From NCBI GenBank assembly GCA_023313575.1, contig JAJTTP010000020.1:1-64000 (forward strand): a stretch of DNA of 64,000 nt, written 5' to 3'. Shown one piece after another: positions 59,700 to 64,000 of the stretch (position 1 is its first letter; every line of letters begins with the position of its first letter). Made by a program: the position numbers and the translations under genes. Under the pieces are notes generated by a model. The model saw only the letters and a program-made list of their open reading frames with translations, ran no database searches and was not told the DNA's origin. This DNA is from Eutypella sp. D-1 (taxonomy: Eukaryota > Ascomycota > Sordariomycetes > Xylariales > Diatrypaceae).

Positions 59700-62600
59700 T
59701 TTTTTAAAGTTTTTATTTTTAAAAACCTAACTTCCGTGCTTTTATTTATTTTTTATAAGTTTTTTCCGTCTTTATGTTTTTATTCTTTTTTATTATAATT
59801 AATCGTGTTTTTAAATCTTATCGCTGTTTTAATTAGCGGGAAAGTTATAAAGCTTTTATTTTTTATATTTTATTTTTTAGGTTCGAAATTATATTTTATT
59901 TTTTTTATTTTTATCGTAAAAAATAATACGTAATATCCGAAGGTTTTACTTATTATTAAAATTACATTTTATATAAACGGTAATATAATAACTCGAGGAT
60001 TTTAATTAATTTTTTTTAAAACATCGTTCGTAAATAAGATCGTTTAAAACGTAAAAAGGCGTTAATTAAAAAATAACTCCTTTATTCTTAAAAGGAAATA
60101 AATAAGGCTATTATGCGTTTTTAACGTTTTCGAAAATTATAAAAGTTTCTTTAATATCGTAAAAAAAAGATAATTCGTCGTAATTTTTAATCCTTAAAAA
60201 AGTTAAAAAAGTTAAAAAAAAAAAGCGTTAAACGGAAAACGCACGTTTTATAAAGTTTATTAAAATATCGGTAAATCTTAAAATTGTTTCGGATTTTAAT
60301 TAATTTAAAATAAATATATCGGGTAATTTTAATTAGGATATTATTTTTATTAACGTTTCCGTCGGCGTTAATAAAAATTTTTTAAAAGGCGTTAAACGTT
60401 TATTAAGTAATTAACGGGTTTTTATATATTTTCGGAGTTATTATATCCTTTTTATTTAATTTTATATTTTATTTATCCATTCTTTATTCGCACGTTTAAA
60501 ATTTTCTTTATTTCGTATTTATTTATTTCTATTTCGACGTCGTTTCGTCCTGCTTTTATAACGTTTATATTCGTTACGTTTTTAAATAAGGAAATGTAAA
60601 AAATTAAATAGATTCTGATTTTTAATAATAAGTCCAGTTCGTAATTATTTTTTAATATTTTTTTAATAATTAGGTACGGTCCGATATATTTATAGTTAAG
60701 TTTTTTATTAAATTATTTTATCGTAATATTTTTTATAGTTAAATAAATTATATTTCTTTCCGAAAAAATTAATTTCTTTAACCTTTTTTAGTTATAATAT
60801 CGGTTTATTTATTAACGTATAAATTCGAGTTTTTCCTTTATTTTTTTATATAATTATTTAAGTTATTCTAATATTAATATAGCTTTAATATTATTTAATC
60901 CTTTTTTATAATCGTTTCGATAAACGTTTAAAATAAATCCGAAATTAGCATTAATAAATGTTATCCGTATACTTTTATAATAAGTTATATTATAAGTTAA
61001 TTATGCGATAAATAATTATTTTATTTAATTATTTTATTTATAATTAATATATTATTAAAAGTAAGTTTTTAATATTTAATTAGTTCGTTTTATTTATCCG
61101 TTTATTTAAGGTTTAAAAGCCGTTATAAGCTTAAGGTTTAATTTTAATCTTATTATAAGATTTTATTAAAATTTTAATACGAATGTCGTTTTTTTATCGG
61201 AGATAATTTCGAATAAAAAGCTGTATATTATTATAATATATCGTAAAAAGATATATACTATTTATTTTACATCAGTATCCTCGTTATATAAAATAAAATA
61301 AAAAAATTTTATAAATCGGTTAACGATTACAAATATGTTATTATAACCGTTACGTATTATTAAATCTTTTAATATCGGTAATTTAATAATAAAATTAAAT
61401 GTAACAAACTCCTATAATTATTTATTAATTAATAATGGTTATAATTTTCCGTAAAGTTTATATCGTTTTATTTTAATTTTTCCGTATATATTATATTATC
61501 GTCGTATTTATTATATTATTAATTTCATTTTATCGAATACATAAGTCCGTTATAATCGTTTAAAAATTTTATAATTTTTTAAATATCCGTATAAAAGATA
61601 TTCGTAAATCTCCTGTATTAACTATTCCTACAGTTCTTATGGTACTTATAGCTTTTTTATTTATTTTTTTATTAATAATTCGTTATTATATTATTCGATT
61701 TACTTATATAAATTATTTTAAATAATCTTAATAGTAATAATTTATCGTTATTTTAAATATCCTTTTAGCGTTTATCGGAATACCGCGTATTTAATTAATA
61801 TATATTTTTTTTTATAACAGGTTATTTATTAATAATATTTGTTTATCCGTTTTTTAATCTTTTTTTATAAATAATAATATAATCGAATTCCGTAAAATAT
61901 TTAACGTATCGTAACTGTTTTCCGCTAAAGGTTTAAATAATAAAAAAATATATAATATTCTTATGGTCGGTATAAACTTTAATTTAATACATATTTCTTA
62001 TAAAGTAATATCTAAATTTTTTAAATACGTTAACGATAATAAAAGATTCTTTATCGTAAATCGGATAATTAAGTTCGGTTTTAATAAGTTTATAAAAATA
62101 AAATACGATAAAGTATAATTTTCTTTTTTTATCTCGTTATCTAATTTATGCTCCGAAAGCGTAATCTAAAGCGTCGGTTTTTAACTTAACGGGTTTTTTA
62201 AAATCGTATATAATAAATATTAATTCGTTAATAATAACGTTTTTTAATTTCTTAAAAAATTTATTTACTTTATTAAGCCGAGAAAAGCCTGTATTTCCTT
62301 TATACTAGTAAGCATTTTCTAATCCTTAATAATCGCGATTTTTTTAAGGGTTATTTTAATATGTTCGGGGGTAATAATATATCCGAGGAATTCCATTTTT
62401 TATATATAAAATACACTTTTTTCGGGTTTTATTAATAGGTTAACGTTTTATAATATTTATAATACTTTATATACATACTTTTTATGCTATTTTTTTAATT
62501 CTAAATAAATAAAGATATCGTTAAAATAATAAATAACGAAAATATTAAAATATTTTCGTAATACGTGGTTAATTATGCGTTAAAACAATATTAATACGTT

Positions 62601-64000
62601 AATTAATCCGAAAGGCATAATTAAATATTTAAATAAGCCGTATTTCGTTTTAAAGGCTATTTTTTATTCGTTTCCGGGTTTAATTTTAATATAATAATAT
62701 CCGTCCTTAAGGTTTAAAGTAATAAACTATTTAATTCCGTATAAATAATCCTTTATTTTAATAATAAGTAATAATAATATTCGGTTTTTAACAGTAATTT
62801 TATTTAATTATCGATAATTAATTATTAATCGTAATTTACCGTTTTATTTAGGTATAAATATAATAAGGTATTTTATTAATAATTTTAATTATCGAATATA
62901 TTTTTTTATTAACTTATTTTTAAGGTATTCCCGTAATTCTTTAAATTCGATTTCGTTAAGGTTATAGATTTTATAAAATCGTAACGTTTTTCCTTTTATA
63001 AGGATAATTTTATAATCTTATTTATTACGGTCTAATAGTTTTTCTTTAAATTTTTCGTAAAACATTTTATCGTATTAATAATATTATAATAATACGTTAC
63101 GTATTTATAATGTCGTCGTATTTCTTTTTTTTAAAATGCTGTTAAAAAAGCGGAATCGCTATCGGATAAATGCGATAATTTATTTAATCCTTTTTTTATA
63201 TCTTTTTTTTTTAATTCGTCGTGTTTTTTTTAATAAGGTTTTTATTATATTTTTATATCCGTATTTACTGTTTATTAAATATTAAGATCTTTTTTTTAAA
63301 TTATTATCGGTTTTTAAAAAATAAGGAAATATTATTTAGCCAGTTTTCTAATTAATCGATAAATTATATTAATATAATTATAGTTATTTAAAGATTATGT
63401 CGTATCCTTTTAAAAACATAATATTAAAAATAACGTTTTATTTCTATCTTTCGATATATATATTAAATTAATCGGTTTTTTATAATACTTTTTTTCGTTA
63501 TATTTAAAAGTATAATTTTCGGTTTCCGTTATATTATAAAAGTGTTATTTCTTTTTTTATAATAGCTGTAACTTATTACATAATTTTAAGGTTATATAAT
63601 TACCGTCGGTTCCGTTATTTATTATAACGGTATACCAGTTATTTTTAACCTTTATTTATATTATAATATATCCGTATCGTTTTTAAGCTTTTAAAATGGT
63701 TTATAAATATCGTATTACGTTTTTAAGCTTTATAATACCGTTTTATAGCTTTAATATAAACGGTTTTATCTTTTTAAATTTTTACCGTAAATTTATACGG
63801 CGTTATATAAGTTATTATAAAGTATTTTTTTACTGGATTTTTTTTATACGTACGGTTATTTTTTTGCTATTAAATTTTCGTAAAAATATTTAAAGCTAAT
63901 TTTATTAAAGGTTATTTTTTTTAATAAATTTTTATAAATGTATAAGTCGGCGCTTAATAATTTGTTTTTTTAACATCGGATTTTATATTCCTATTATTCG
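59700..64000 (-). pseudogene. RIP-destroyed Ty3/Gypsy polyprotein
   Basis: On the minus strand, decayed but ordered domains are readable from right to left. A protease-like NGTDGNYI lies near 63.6 kb. Reverse transcriptase near 62.5-62.65 kb has KYGLFKYLIMPFGLINV and a YLDD-type block mutated to YFND. MEFLGYIITPE and the RNase H connection NYPIYDKES lie at 62.0-62.4 kb. An integrase core block, with IN(G)...KRTN and a later FINANFGF, lies at about 60.92-61.13 kb. Many Gln codons have become stops (CAA/CAG to TAA/TAG), the RIP hallmark. The order PR-RT-RH-IN is that of Ty3/Gypsy, not Copia. The 5' LTR must lie right of the window. Nothing here is functional. Confidence 0.85.

Larger units (their letters stand above)
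55640..64000. repeat. AT-rich RIP-degraded repeat block 3
   Basis: Continues past the window end. No intact gene. It contains an inverted repeat, a duplicated tract, a solo LTR and a decayed minus-strand Ty3/Gypsy element, each listed separately. A copy of the 18.76-19.15 kb repeat lies at 56590-56785. Confidence 0.9.

Noticed and set aside
63696..63893. 65-codon open frame in AT block 3
   Set aside because: AT-rich chance frame antisense to the decayed Gypsy protease region.
1..64000. CRISPR arrays, rRNA and tRNA genes
   Set aside because: Eukaryotic nuclear sequence with no regularly spaced repeats of CRISPR type; no rRNA or tRNA sequence was recognised by eye.

Overview
The window is nuclear DNA of a filamentous ascomycete (Pezizomycotina). 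Genes of normal base composition carry many short introns of about 45-80 nt, with GTANGT donors, CTAAC-like branch points and YAG acceptors. Between them lie very AT-rich, stop-riddled blocks (about 5.38-19.35 kb, 30.1-33.85 kb and 55.64-64.0 kb) with the look of repeat-induced point mutation (RIP) on old retrotransposons. The species cannot be named from sequence alone. All exon structures below were built by hand from splice signals, frame and family motifs.

Left end (1-5.3 kb): four genes on the + strand form what looks like a ribosomal-peptide (RiPP) cluster of the dikaritin/ustiloxin type. It holds two UstYa-type DUF3328 membrane oxidases (42-911 and 2794-3669), a class-I O-methyltransferase (3800-5302) and, between the two oxidases, a 66-residue two-exon secreted precursor (1809-2056). 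The precursor has Kex2 (KR) sites and two near-identical cores ending in AVGDTY. It is easy to miss because each exon alone is tiny. The cluster may continue left of the window.

First AT block (5.4-19.35 kb): degraded repeats with three solo LTRs flanked by perfect 5-bp target-site duplications, plus a pair of direct repeats 8.35 kb apart that may be the LTRs of an older element.

Middle (19.8-38 kb): a stand-alone MetE-like zinc protein, a fungal rhodopsin-fold membrane protein, a SWIM/RING zinc-finger protein, a Ulp1-like protein lacking the expected catalytic Cys, an LRAT/NlpC-like reading frame broken by one stop, two APH-type small-molecule kinases on either side of a 3.7-kb AT block, and a second O-methyltransferase.

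Right (40.4-55.6 kb): a second biosynthetic assembly with a UbiA-type prenyltransferase, a berberine-bridge-type FAD oxidase, an SDR, a cupin, two cytochromes P450 and another rhodopsin-fold protein. No polyketide synthase, NRPS or terpene cyclase is visible, so the substrate-forming enzyme lies outside the window or the substrate comes from primary metabolism.

Right AT block (55.64-64 kb): a solo LTR, then the 3' LTR and degraded polyprotein (protease, reverse transcriptase, RNase H, integrase) of a minus-strand Ty3/Gypsy element running off the window. This ties the LTR family seen seven times here to Ty3/Gypsy.
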